From Fistularia commersonii (Eukaryota > Chordata > Actinopteri > Syngnathiformes > Fistulariidae), in the NCBI GenBank assembly GCA_037954325.1, contig JBBMNZ010000001.1, positions 25,927,758-25,991,757 on the forward strand: a DNA stretch of 64,000 bases. The letters are read 5' to 3'. The first letter of the stretch is position 1. Each line of letters starts with the position of its first letter. The notes below the pieces were generated by a model. It was given only the letters and a program-made list of their open reading frames with translations. It ran no database searches and had not been told where the DNA came from. Shown here one piece after another: positions 35,401-46,167 of the stretch. The position numbers and the translations under genes were made by a program.

Positions 35401-35961
35401 CGCATGCTAATCTGGTTTGACAATCTTTCAAGCCTTTTCACAGTTCGGATTAGATGTCTGATTTTAAAAACACACATCACGCCCTGACAAACTTTTAATA
35501 GAGGAAAAAAAAAAAAAAAGCGAGCGGAGCTGTACAGTAAACGCCACACGCTCAGGAATCATATGCTAGCGGAGGTTGACGTCTTTTAAAAAGTAATCCC
35601 CATCATAACCGTTTGGATCTGATCAGGTGGCGCCCCGAGTCTCATCAAGACGGAGTATGAAGGCTTACAAGGAAACAAACAAAACCGAGTGGCGGGTGAC
35701 GTCACGCGATGGCGTTCTGAGATGTGTAGAACGAAGTGAAATGAAGTCTTCCAAAAAGGAGGATGGAAGTCTGGCGCGCTAAGCTCTGCAAAGCTTTCCC
35801 CGCTGCAGATGTGGCGCTCATCTGTTCCCGTGCCTCCAAACCTCCCCCGTCTCAAAACAAACCCCGGCTTCAGAATGTAAGCAAAGCGGAGAGAGCAAAG
35901 TCGTAAGAAGACGCCAGGAAGGATAAACAATTGCAGTTCAGCCTTTCAACATTTTTTTGTG

Positions 35962-35993
<32 letters not shown>

Positions 35994-36766
35994 GGGGGGG
36001 GGAGACACACACACAAACACAGACACCCAAAGACGAGATTGGTGTACTTGCAAAGAGCTACAACAAGGTGTGAACGCCCTGGATGTTGGGTGCTTTTACG
36101 CTGTGTGTGCATGCGCGCGTGCACGTGTGCACTAACTCTCATAAGGGGTTCTTAACACGGAGAAATGCACTATCTCAGGTCTGGCTGAGGTCGATGTAAA
36201 GTATGTGTGTGTAGGGTGACCATTATGAAGTGAAATCAATGCAGTATTCTGTCACATACAAAAACAGGAACTCTGTATGTACTGTGTGTGTGTGTGTGTG
36301 TGTGCGTGTGTGTGTGTGTGTGTGAGTCGATGTGTCTGTTTCTGTGTGGAAGCTACGCTAAAGAACATTTTGTCCAGGACGGTGAGTCAAGGCCGTGTGT
36401 GTGTGTGTGTGTATCTGTGTGCACGTACACATGCATTCTGAACCTTGAACAGATTGATGCTGCTGTGTTGTTTTTTGTTTTTTTTTTTTTTTTTTTAATT
36501 TCTTTTCTGTTCAGTTAATACTCCAGCAGCCTGCTGGACAGACACTGGGGGGCGGAGGGGACGTGCACGCTCCACGTCACACGCGTCTCAGGTCGGCGTG
36601 TCTTTTTTAGCTCCCATCAAAGACACCATAGCTGTTTGGCTGAGATGAGCCCAGCCTTGCCTGCCATGTTTACACCTTTCTCTGCAAGGTAGTTTGGTTT
36701 CAGGCAGGCTGCAACAGGCCTGTATCTGGGATCAGGACAGGGAGCAGCTCTTTACTATGTGCCATA

Positions 36767-36805
<39 letters not shown>

Positions 36806-36837
36806 CAGAGTGAACTAGAAAATTATTGGTCATCTTG
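32459..36837. other. Non-coding stretch with several GT/CA repeats
   Basis: CA/GT runs lie near 33,207-33,226, 33,442-33,470, 35,959-36,001, 36,282-36,325, 36,393-36,412 and 36,769-36,801. GTGAGTAAAC is repeated four to five times at 34,558-34,606. A possible 73-bp exon at 32,867-32,939 is discussed under findings. No gene is called. Confidence 0.4.
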
Positions 36838-37333
36838 TCCTATCACTATGCCTCAGGAGAGCCCATAGCATCTTCAGAGATCCATCCCACCACCTACTCC
36901 AACTGTTACTGTCGAGAAGGTGGTTTAGGACAATCAAGGCAAAAACAAATAGATTGAAAAACAGTTTTTACCCCAGAGCGGTCATCGCAATAAATTCGGC
37001 ACAGCGCCGAACACTTGAACCTCACATATAGTACAGTACAGCGCAAAAAAATGATTTTTCCCCCTTGTTTTAATTCTTTCCTTTTTTTTCTTCATATTTA
37101 TCCATTTATTCTTCTAGTTGGTATTCATATTTTTTTAATATTTTCAGTCATATTTGTTCTGTCTTTATATTTCTAACCCAGAGATGCTGCTATTGTTGAA
37201 TTCTTGTGCTGTGTCCTGTTTTTTTAGGATTTTTTTTGTCTGTTTTTGATTCCACTAAACCTGAGAGCTGCTATCGCTAAGCTTCATTGCACTCTGTGTA
37301 ATGACAATAAAAGTCTTGAATCCTTGAATTGGG
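36838..37333 (+). pseudogene. LINE ORF2 C-terminus and 3' tail, family A
   Basis: The plus strand at about 36,860-37,020 translates to HSIFRDPSHHL, then SRRWFRTIKAKTNRLKNSF and YPRAVIAINSAQ, the usual end of a CR1/L2/Rex-like LINE ORF2. It is followed by a T-rich 3'UTR and the tail GCACTCTGTGTAATGACAAT / AAAAGTCTTGAAT. The minus-strand copy at 16,157 has the same tail. Upstream reverse-transcriptase and endonuclease parts are absent. Confidence 0.8.
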
Positions 37334-39083
37334 TTGGAAAAGCCAGGCGGGTTTCTGCATACTGCTCCAATTCTGCTGCATGTGTGTGTGTGTGTGATGT
37401 ACCGCAAAATGACCCTCATGTTTTCGAAACAGGAAACGGCTTTACATGGAAAAGGAAATGCAAAAAGACATCAAAACGTGAGACGGTCTGTATATAGAAA
37501 TGCAATAATCTGGTGACGGCCGGTTGCAGTCTGATCAAACTTTGGCAACGCATCTCATGGAAAAGGCCCATCTCCTCCGGTCGCTCTTTGAGCTCGAATC
37601 TAAAGTTTTCTGAGAGGCCTTCAAACTCTTGTTACTGATCAGGACATCCAAGTGCTCTTATGGCACCGTAACCCCATCACAACTGCTTGTCGGGCGCTTA
37701 ACATCTTGCTGTGACAAGAACGTGAGAAGCTGTGCTGGGCGTTTATATCAGTGGAGGGCTGTCAGGGCCTGCAAGGCCTTCTCTGCTGGCCTAAAAAAAA
37801 AAAAAAAGTGACTCACGGATTGATTTTTAATTATATGTTTTATCCATGAATACTTGGTCTGTCCGCTTCCTGTCATAGCTTTTTATCTGGCTGTGCTGCT
37901 TCCAGACATGTATGTTGATATGAGAAACATTTAACCAATCACATTTCAGGGTCAAAGTCAAAGAAATCTGTCTGGAGGCCTGCATAATCATAGGCACTCT
38001 AGCAAAACCAATGCTTCAACCAATCAGAGTTTGAGTTGCAACACCGAGGCCTTCGAGAAGAGTAGGGTAACGTCATCGTGTCACACACCCTTTGATTGGA
38101 TAGTCAGAGAGTGTACTAGCCAGAACCAGCATGCTGCATCTGTAGCAAGCTGCACAAACCAAATATAGTATAGTGTTGATATAATAGCTAATTTGTCAAC
38201 CCATGATGGCTGAAGGAAGAGAAGAAATTGATGTGGTTGCATATTTATTGTCAAACCCATTTTCAAGACAGACTTTTCAAGAAAAGCTGGACGTAATATA
38301 GAAAGGTCAGGCAATTCTGAAGCTAGCAGGCCTGTTACAGCAAGGAAAAGGAGCACTACCGAAGGCCTAGGTGTGAAATGCACAGCCCGCCACTGGTTTA
38401 TATCATAAGTGATCAGTTAGGTATTCAAAAGTATGAACGTCAACACGTTTCAACACATTTGTCCCGTCAACATCTGGCTCATAAATGTTTATTGTGTCAG
38501 CTCTCCCTCCGCAAATCAGATTAAAGCATGTCTGAATCCATCGAATAAAAATGCATGATGCAACCACGCAGTTTGTTCGTAAATTGCACTTGGCGCAATG
38601 GCAAATACCTTATTAATGCGCACATATGAGGGATAGTCGTCACATGGTGCCTCGCGGCAGTCACGATTTCTCTGACATTTTGTTGTGACTTGAAGGAATT
38701 CAGCCAATCACAGGGCACGGGCTGCCGGCAACCTCCAATCAGCTTTGTGTTTGTTTGTTGCAGAAACCGGAGACTTTGACCAGAATTCAGATGATGCCTG
38801 GATAAAAATAGTAAGACTGTCCTCCGCACACTTTTGTCTTTTTTTTTTTCACATCCCTGCTTCATTCTCATAAACACGCCGCATTTAACGGGAATTTTAA
38901 TGTTGCGTTAAATTCGTCGACGCCTTTTTTTTTTTTTCCCCCCTCCATACTTTCGCCTTGTTCCCTCAGACAAATTCGAACGAATAAAAACCTCCAAGTG
39001 TGGGAACGACCCGACGAGGCTCGATGCCAAGGCCTTGCTCCACTCGGCTGGGTGGAATGTTTTCCCCGAGGGACAAATTTAAA
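37334..39083. other. Non-coding stretch, no gene recognised
   Basis: Mostly unique looking sequence with two homopolymer runs (A near 37,792-37,806, T near 38,925-38,937). The AT-rich DNA just before 39,084 is the left flank of the piggyBac element. Confidence 0.4.
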
Positions 39084-39087
39084 TTAA

Positions 39088-39220
39088 CCCTCTTATTACA
39101 TTAAGGGTCAATTTGACCCATTTCAGTTTTTGTCAGATCAAAGCACTGGATATTCTTTCTTTTTCTTTATGAAATTTTGTGACTTTTTCTCATCTGGGAT
39201 GTTGCGGGTCATTTTGACCC
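39088..39220 (+). promoter_or_regulatory. Left end of piggyBac element: terminal repeat and two palindromes
   Basis: Holds the terminal repeat (39,088-39,099) and two 15-bp near-palindromes, GGGTCAATTTGACCC at 39,105-39,119 and GGGTCATTTTGACCC at 39,206-39,220. These are the probable transposase contact sites, by analogy with the subterminal repeats bound by the Cys/His domain in studied piggyBac elements. The promoter of the transposase must lie here or just to the right, but no TATA box is clear. Confidence 0.6.
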
Positions 39221-39416
39221 AGGCACTGTAATGTGGGCAAGCGGCTGTTTAGATCCAAAATAAACATGTCAGTTTGATGTGTTTGACGTCTTTTGTTTTG
39301 ACCGCTCGGTTATTTGTATTTTGTCCGCCGGAGACCCGGGTGTGTGTAGAGCAGGACCTTTCTCTCGTTTGACTTCTCACTCTTCTCATGTCATCTCTTT
39401 GACCAACACACCAAAA

Positions 39417-41162
39417 ATGAGCTCCGGAAGATTTACAGCTGAAGTAGCTTCCTCGCTGATTCTGAACTGGGATAGTGATGCAGAGGAAGAGATTTCAGAG
39501 ACGGAGGATCTTTCAGAGACCGAGGACAATGTTATCGATGATCCGGATTGTCGGTATTCCGACGATGAGGAGGATTCAGAGGACGAGTCTGCCGCTGTCT
39601 CTCCTTTGGACGAAAACCAAGGGATGCAGCAATCCTCATCCACCGAGGGGACATGGACGTCTAAAGACGGTAAGATAAAATGGTCAACATCCCCACACCA
39701 AAGCCAAGGCAGACCGTCATCTTCCGATGTCATCAAAATGACTCCCGGTCCTACAAGATTCGCTGTCACTCGAGTTGACGATATTCAATCAGCATTTCAG
39801 CTGTTCATATCTCCACAAATAGAGAAGATTATACTGGAAATGACCAACTTGGAGGGGAAGCGTGTATTTCAAGAGAAATGGAAGCCGCTGGATCAGACTG
39901 ACTTGCATGCTTACATTGGGATTCTGTTATTAGCTGGAGTGTACCGGTCACGGGGAGAAGCAACTGCAAGTCTGTGGGACGAAGAGTACGGGAGGCCGAT
40001 CTTTCGAGCAACAATGTCTTTGGAGAAATTTCACACGATATCTCGCGTGATCCGATTTGACAACCGCGACACCAGAGCCGGTCGGCGTGAAAGAGACAAA
40101 CTAGCCGCGATCAGAGACGTATGGGATAAATGGGTTGAAATTCTACCGTTGTTGTACAATCCTGGTCCCCATGTTACCGTCGACGGGCGCCTCGTTCCGT
40201 TCAGGGGCCGCTGTCCTTTCAGACAGTACTTTCCCAACAAGCCTGGCAAGTATGGCATCAAAATATGGGCAGCCTGTGATGCAAAATCTAGTTATGCGTG
40301 GAATATGCAGGTGTATACTGGAAAGCTACCTGGAGGAGCATCTGAGAAGAATCAGGGGATGCGTGTGGTGCTGGAGATGAGTGAAGGACTGCAAGGTCAT
40401 AACATCACATGCGACAACTTCTTTACGTCTTACCGCCTTGGAGATGAACTTCAGAAGAGAAAGCTGACTATGTTGGGAGCAGTCAGAAGAAATAAGCCAG
40501 AACTTCCCAGTGAAATTCTGAAGATGCAGGGCAGAGCTCTGCATTCCTCAGTATTTGTTTTCACTGAGAAAGCGACAGTTGTTTCATACTGCCTGAAGAA
40601 AAAGAAGAATGTTCTTGTAATGAGCACAATGCACAGAGATGCATCTCTGAGCACAAGCGAAGACATGAAGCCACAAATGATCCTGGACTACAACTCCACC
40701 AAAGGAGGAGTTGACAATCTGGACAAAGTCACAGCAACATACAGCTGCCAGCGCAAGACTGCCCGTTGGCCGTTGGTGATTTTCTACAACATTTTGGATG
40801 TGTCTGCTTACAATGCCCATGTCCTGTGGGCTGAAATCAACCGGCAATGGAATGCCGGCAAATTGTACCGACGTCGGCTTTTTCTGGAAGAACTCGGTAA
40901 AGCACTCGTCATTCCCAAGATCCAGGTGCGAGCCAGGCCGGCTCGATCCCCCGCAGCTGCAGCTGTCATTGAAAAGGTCAAGAACAGGTCATCCAACCAA
41001 TGTGCAATAGATCCAGTGGACACAGGTGTAAAAAAACGGAAAAGATGCCAGGTCTGTCCCTCCCGAGAGGACAGTAAGACAAGCACCTCTTGTGTGAAAT
41101 GCAAGAATTATATCTGCAGAAAGCACACAGTCACATTCTGTCCATCATGTGGAGACCGCTGA
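39417..41162 (+). CDS. piggyBac transposase, full length, apparently intact
   Basis: The protein would cut at TTAA ends and paste the element elsewhere without leaving a scar. From the start chosen here it has 581 residues, near the 594 of the Trichoplusia ni protein. Residues 18-60 are strongly acidic (DSDAEEE, SDDEEDSEDES). The DDE_Tnp_1_7 domain covers roughly 115-470. The catalytic acids are D256 in VTVDGRLVPFRGR, D333 in NITCDNFFTS and D433 in TKGGVDNLD, with D436 also kept; the spacings of 77 and 100 almost equal those of the insect enzyme (78 and 101). Residues 544-578 form a complete Cys/His domain, C-X2-C-X11-C-X2-C-X4-C-X2-H-X4-C-X2-C, the part that binds the ends. I chose the ATG at 39,417 because its context (AAAATGA, A at -3) is better than that of the in-frame ATG at 39,279, which would add 46 residues unlike family members. 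No introns or stops. Confidence 0.92.
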   Translation: MSSGRFTAEVASSLILNWDSDAEEEISETEDLSETEDNVIDDPDCRYSDDEEDSEDESAAVSPLDENQGMQQSSSTEGTWTSKDGKIKWSTSPHQSQGRPSSSDVIKMTPGPTRFAVTRVDDIQSAFQLFISPQIEKIILEMTNLEGKRVFQEKWKPLDQTDLHAYIGILLLAGVYRSRGEATASLWDEEYGRPIFRATMSLEKFHTISRVIRFDNRDTRAGRRERDKLAAIRDVWDKWVEILPLLYNPGPHVTVDGRLVPFRGRCPFRQYFPNKPGKYGIKIWAACDAKSSYAWNMQVYTGKLPGGASEKNQGMRVVLEMSEGLQGHNITCDNFFTSYRLGDELQKRKLTMLGAVRRNKPELPSEILKMQGRALHSSVFVFTEKATVVSYCLKKKKNVLVMSTMHRDASLSTSEDMKPQMILDYNSTKGGVDNLDKVTATYSCQRKTARWPLVIFYNILDVSAYNAHVLWAEINRQWNAGKLYRRRLFLEELGKALVIPKIQVRARPARSPAAAAVIEKVKNRSSNQCAIDPVDTGVKKRKRCQVCPSREDSKTSTSCVKCKNYICRKHTVTFCPSCGDR

Positions 41163-41265
41163 AGATGCTGAACAATGCAAATCTCTGAAAATGGGGCTAA
41201 TTAAATGAAAAAAAAAAAAAAAAAAAACGTGAAGGGGAAAAACTTTAACTAAACAGTTCACAAAT

Positions 41266-41500
41266 ATTACATTACATTACATTGCATTTGGCAGACGCTT
41301 TTATCCAAAGCGACTTACAATAGAGGACATAGGGACTGCAAATACACTTGCAAATACACAATGCACAGGAAATATACAGAACAGTAAGCTTGGGTTAGTG
41401 AGGGTTTTTTTTTTTTTGGACAGAGACACACAAACGTACACACACACGCACACACACACACACTGCATAGCCTAACTTGCTGCCAACCTGATCCGGGGCA
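41266..41500 (-). mobile_element. L2/UnaL2-like LINE tail nested in the piggyBac 3'UTR
   Basis: Read on the minus strand the block runs from near GATCAGGTTGGCAGC through a (GT)n run, CTCACTAACCCAAGCTTACT, TTTCCTGTGCATTGTGTATT, the GGATA stem-loop (41,296-41,312) and TGTAA repeats. The plus-strand copy at 53,488-53,713 has the same order, including the GT run. The insertion does not touch the ORF or the element ends. Confidence 0.85.
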
Positions 41501-41632
41501 TCAGCGCAGTAAAATATAGTGTTGCGATTAAAAATCTGTCTGTCTCTTTTCTGAATGTTTACATCATCTAAAATAAAGTTGTTACTGGTGTAACCTGTTT
41601 GATGGACTGCGTTGTGTGGATTTCAACAGTAC

Positions 41633-41690
41633 GGGTCAAAATGACCCGCAACGTAATCAATGTGATTTTTATTTCTACATAATACGAGGG
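41633..41690 (+). promoter_or_regulatory. Right end of piggyBac element: palindrome and terminal repeat
   Basis: One palindrome, GGGTCAAAATGACCC (41,633-41,647; 17 bp with the outer C and G), then 31 bases and the terminal repeat at 41,679-41,690. The palindrome plus CAAC is the inverted copy of 39,201-39,220 on the left. Confidence 0.6.
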
Positions 41691-41694
41691 TTAA

Positions 41695-44409
41695 ATATTT
41701 AGAGTCTTTACGCAAGCGGGCTCAGGTGTCTATGTGATGACATGGAATCGCGGTGCAAGTTCAAGGGGTATATTTGGTCCTCTAACGCAAAAAAAAACAA
41801 AACAAAACGGAGATATCTCACCCCGAACACCAACGCAAATCGTTCGACACCTCGGGGTTTATATTCGTATTAATGTGACGTTAGACTGTAGTTCCGTGTG
41901 GGTCGCGTCCGAGTTCATGACCCGCGTTTGAGCGAGGTGGTCCGATGAGAGATTCCAGCGTGAAAAAACTCCGCATCACTCTAACAACACCTCAACACCT
42001 CCTCTCCCCGTGCTTTTCCACCATAATTCAGAAGGGACGTCGTCCGGGCGTGAGTCCGTTTCCCTCACTGGAACAGCAAAAACACAACTGTGACTAATCA
42101 GCCAGCACAGGGAGCGGGTGTTCGAAGTTTTACAAGATTAGACCACAAGTTCTCTGAGAAGACTCCTCTAATAAGAGGCTTATGATGGGCCAGCGGTCTC
42201 CCATGGGTCTAACCATGTTAATGATACAGCTCTGTCTCCCTTTCTCTCGCTCATTTTCTCTTTTATGGTGGATTAGGATCTTTGGACCTGCTTCATTTCT
42301 GGAGTCTGGGGCTTGTTTGTGCAAGGTGTGAGATTTATTCCTCTGGCGGTGTAACTTTCTTTGCGTGGTTATTTTAGCTCTGTTATGTTTTGCGCTGTAA
42401 CAATAAAGGTGTTTTAGAAATAAAATTAAAAAAAAAAAAAAAAAAATCTCTCTTACTTTGGGCAAGCTGTAAGGAGGTAGCGGAGTTTAGATCCCCGGCC
42501 GGTGAGTCAGTGTTTCCAGGGAGCCGCTGTCGGCCCGTCTGGTTCTAAGTAGACCTGGACGCCAGCCGCTCATGTACGCTAGCCAGACTTAGCGGAAGAG
42601 ATGTTGTGCGCCGATTGTTTGTAGATTTACTCATTTAAAAAAAAAACACTGACATTTTTTGGAAATACGCAAGTTACCACACCTTTAGTCGAGGCTTGTC
42701 GCTGAAAATTGCGACCCCTTTGAATCTCCGGCCCCGCTTCGATAATTGTGCTTTCGTTTTGTTTGTCGCGCTCACGCTAAACTTGGAAATGTTTGGAGAA
42801 AACGAAACACGGGTTCTTTTTGAGGCGTTTTGAAGCCGCCGCAGAAGCGGATTGTAATGAATGAATCGGTGCGAGAGATTTTCATCAAGGTATGCTTGAC
42901 CCCACGGGGCGGGGGAAGGTCCAAGGAATCATCGGGATTACCCATGATTGTTGAATATCCTGTTCATGAACGAGGACTTTGTCAGCAGTGACTTGTGGGG
43001 TGTCTCTGGTGTGTCCCATCACTTCTCCGGACATATTTTCTAAATACTCTGCTATGAAACACATGTTTGGTTTATAATTTACCCTTGTTTTCACAACTAA
43101 AAATCCTGTTAAAGGGGTCTGGAGGGGGTTAAAGCGGACGAATGTTGCACTCATCGTTGTTTTTGAACGGACTATTTTTAGCGTCTGGCAGAATTTCTCG
43201 ATTATTTTTAAAGAAATTCTCGGGGCATTTGTTAATGATTTTCGGAAGTACCCAGATTTCTTTTTCTTTTGTTCTTTTTCCCTTTTTTGGAAACTTTTGG
43301 AGGGAAATGTATAGTTTTCTCACAAATTAATTGTGGATTTTAGTTGATTCTGTGTCTATTCGTACCCGGCATTTAGCCCGCAAATAAAAAAGCGAATGAC
43401 CGTGAGATTTGCAAATCACCAGAATTGCAATTGGACAATGAAATATTGGGACACGTTAGAGATGCGTGAGGTGTTTTAAAAAAAAAAAAAAAACTCTCCC
43501 CATCCGTGCAAGAATGTAAAAACTGCTCTCCTGTGACAAACATTGCACATATACACGTCAGTACGGCCCGTGTTGGACATTTGAGGGAACATTAACATAA
43601 GAAAACAAATTTGAGCGGAATGCACTTTTAAGTTTCAGACAAAACAGGCTTCAGTCTTTGCACACCCTTGAGGGGGGCGTCTCATGCGGCTTGTCGGCGG
43701 TGTGTTAAGCAGTAATAGCGCCTCCGTAACCTCTGAAAAATTGATTTGACTCTCCGCTGTGTTTGTTTTGGCCAGGTCCCGTCTTTGTGGTTGTGGTCTC
43801 AGGGTGGAACGCTGAGGGCGAGAGGGAATGAGGAGAGGCTGGGGAGAAAAGGGTGGTATTCAGGGCATTATGTAAGACTTCAAACAGGTCCAGTCTGGCG
43901 AGGAGTGTTGATGTGAGAGTTGTGGGCCCCTTGGGTCAGGTGGCCTCTCATATAGCCTCCCATATGGTCTAGATTTTCCCTGCCTCTGCCCTTCATCTAA
44001 TTGGCAGGTAACGTATAGTTTCTCCGGCCCATCTTCCCCTCCGTCGCTGTTATTCCTCTGCTTTATTAATGGAGGACCAACAGCGTGGCGGTGAAGGTGA
44101 CAGCGATTCCGGCCTTGGCAAAAAGCCACGGGAGGCCCAACGCTGACACTTTATACACCGGCAGGTTGTACCAAGGTGTTCATTTCAGGAGCATCTCCTC
44201 TCCCTCAGCTGCTACTCTTGCTTCTCCTCTCCCTCGTGGAAGGTAAATCAAAGCGGCGGCTGATACCGGAGACCGTTTTCAAATCTGATACAACAAATCC
44301 ACGCCCGCCGCACAGTTGCTCTGTACACATGGGGCACGGCTACATGACTACACGCTTGTTTGCGTTCACACAAAGACAGAGGGCAAGCAAAGATGTGCAT
44401 GCTAGTTTT

Positions 44410-44447
<38 letters not shown>

Positions 44448-46167
44448 CTCATTCGACACTCCACCTCTCGCCGGTCTATCTGACAGTGCAGGTCTTTCTT
44501 TCCCACTCATAACCAGCCGGGCAGCTTATTTTACAGCCTCTGCACCAGCAGACATGTGTTTGTCATAAACTGCACGGCTCAAAATTGCATTCCAATTGTT
44601 TACATTCTGAACAAGGTTCAAGAGGAGTGATTGTACACCACGTTTAATCATCCGCTGTGCTTAATGTTCAGAATTCTCTAGTGATTTTCCAATGCTGCTG
44701 GACAGTGGAAGCCTGACCGCTGCAAAACAACATGGGCCAATCAGCCTAAGTAGGCCTGTTAGTAGCGGTGAATGCCAAACCCTGTTTGTTATGCCTCGCA
44801 GGCCAAGTCTCCCACTGGAGTGATTCCATGTATGGGCCTGTAGCTCGAGCGCATCCAGATTGGCTTTTTTCGCCGGGCGCGGCGGACGCGACGATCGCAA
44901 CGCCGCCGTTCGTCGGGTTTTTTTGCGCCGGGGACATAAATGTCAATAAGATTTCGCTAACATCCTGTGCTGCGGATCAAGCCAGCATTACCGTCTGGTG
45001 CACATGGAAGAGCTCAATTACATAACTTAAGACTTTCATTAGCCTCTCCGCTCCATTGAGTTCTCTGGGAAAGGTCCAGATGTGACTTCATGAAGGGCCC
45101 TCTATATGCAGAGCCTGTTCACCCTGTTCCGCTAACCCCTCCCCACCCCCGCCCCCCCCATCCCTGCAGCTGTAAGTACTCAGAGCGAAAAGCAAGAGAG
45201 TAAGGGGAGGAAGGCTGAGTGCTTTATTAAAAAAAAAAAAAAAAAAAATCAGACAAACCCTAACCCCCAATCTCTCTCTCTCTCTCCAAAACAGTTCCAG
45301 CCCCACCTAGAGCAGGCCTTGGGTTCCCTTCGCTCCCATAGGTCTCCTAAAGTAGGCCAATAAGTCTTTTAGCATGTGGTCTGTCAGCCCGAGGTGGCTG
45401 ACTAGACATGCTGCTGCTCCAGGCGCAGGGGCAGGAAGTGGGACCCGGCCAGGAGACACTCTGTGAGACGCTGCCCAAGTAAACAACCCTCCCCCATCGG
45501 CACACATGCTCATACACATTCATATGTGTTTACATATGCGGCAAACACACACACACTCACACACACACACATCCACACGCGCAGGATGCATCACTTCCAA
45601 AAAACACTGACAACCATTCAGCGGAAAACGCGACGAATGTAGATGGTACTTTCTGACTGCTAATATCGCCACGGTTATGGATGATGTTTATCATTCGGGG
45701 CTTTTGGTTTACCTGTTGGCCATTTTAGACCGAAAACTGGAATTTGTTTAGTGTTTCTAATCAAATCGGCGGTTGTGTTGTTTGACTATGAGCAAAGCAA
45801 GGATTGGTCAAGATGTGTCACCGGGGAACATCGTACGCAAACAGCGTTTTCTACCTTAAAAGGGATTTTGTATTCGACGGGTTTTTAAAATGTGCGTGGT
45901 CCATCTCTCGTGACGAAGCGTGCAAAGACTCCTCGATTAACAAGGTGTTGCTTTGCTGTCTGTCCCTTTCTTCTTTTTCTGATTTTTTTTTTTAAGGCAA
46001 CTCCTCACACATTTTTGGAAACTTGCAGATGTTTTAAGTGATTTTTTTTTTTTTTTTTGCAAATTCATACATCACATTTTCCTGGTGATTTCAAAATCTG
46101 GGGAGTTTAATTTACTTGGAAATAAATCAGCAACATTCCCCATATATCCATACTCCATAATAACTCG
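41695..46167. other. Non-coding stretch; GT repeat, possible conserved blocks
   Basis: (GT)n at 44,413-44,446, CA runs at 45,546-45,571, A run at 45,230-45,248. Blocks at 42,050-42,260 and 43,900-44,160 (for example CTGCTTTATTAATGGAGGAC) have balanced composition, no repeats and no coding signal, which would fit conserved non-coding elements, but this cannot be tested here. No gene recognised. Confidence 0.4.

Larger units (their letters stand above)
39084..41694 (+). mobile_element. Structurally complete piggyBac transposon
   Basis: TTAA at 39,084-39,087 and 41,691-41,694 flanks 2603 bp that start CCCTCTTATTAC and end in the complement of CCCTCGTATTAT (10 of 12 match). TTAA target duplication and CCY ends define the piggyBac superfamily. 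Further in, GTTGCGGGTCATTTTGACCC occurs at 39,201-39,220 and, inverted, at 41,633-41,652, so end-to-repeat distances are uneven (about 113 bp left, 38 bp right), as in other piggyBac elements. The single ORF is unbroken. An AATAAA lies at 41,572-41,577. An L2-type tail is inserted at 41,266. Whether it still moves is not shown. Confidence 0.93.

Noticed and set aside
39279..39416. Longer start for the piggyBac transposase
   Set aside because: The upstream ATG has a poor context and would add 46 residues with no likeness to the family N-terminus; the acidic N-terminus begins after the second ATG.
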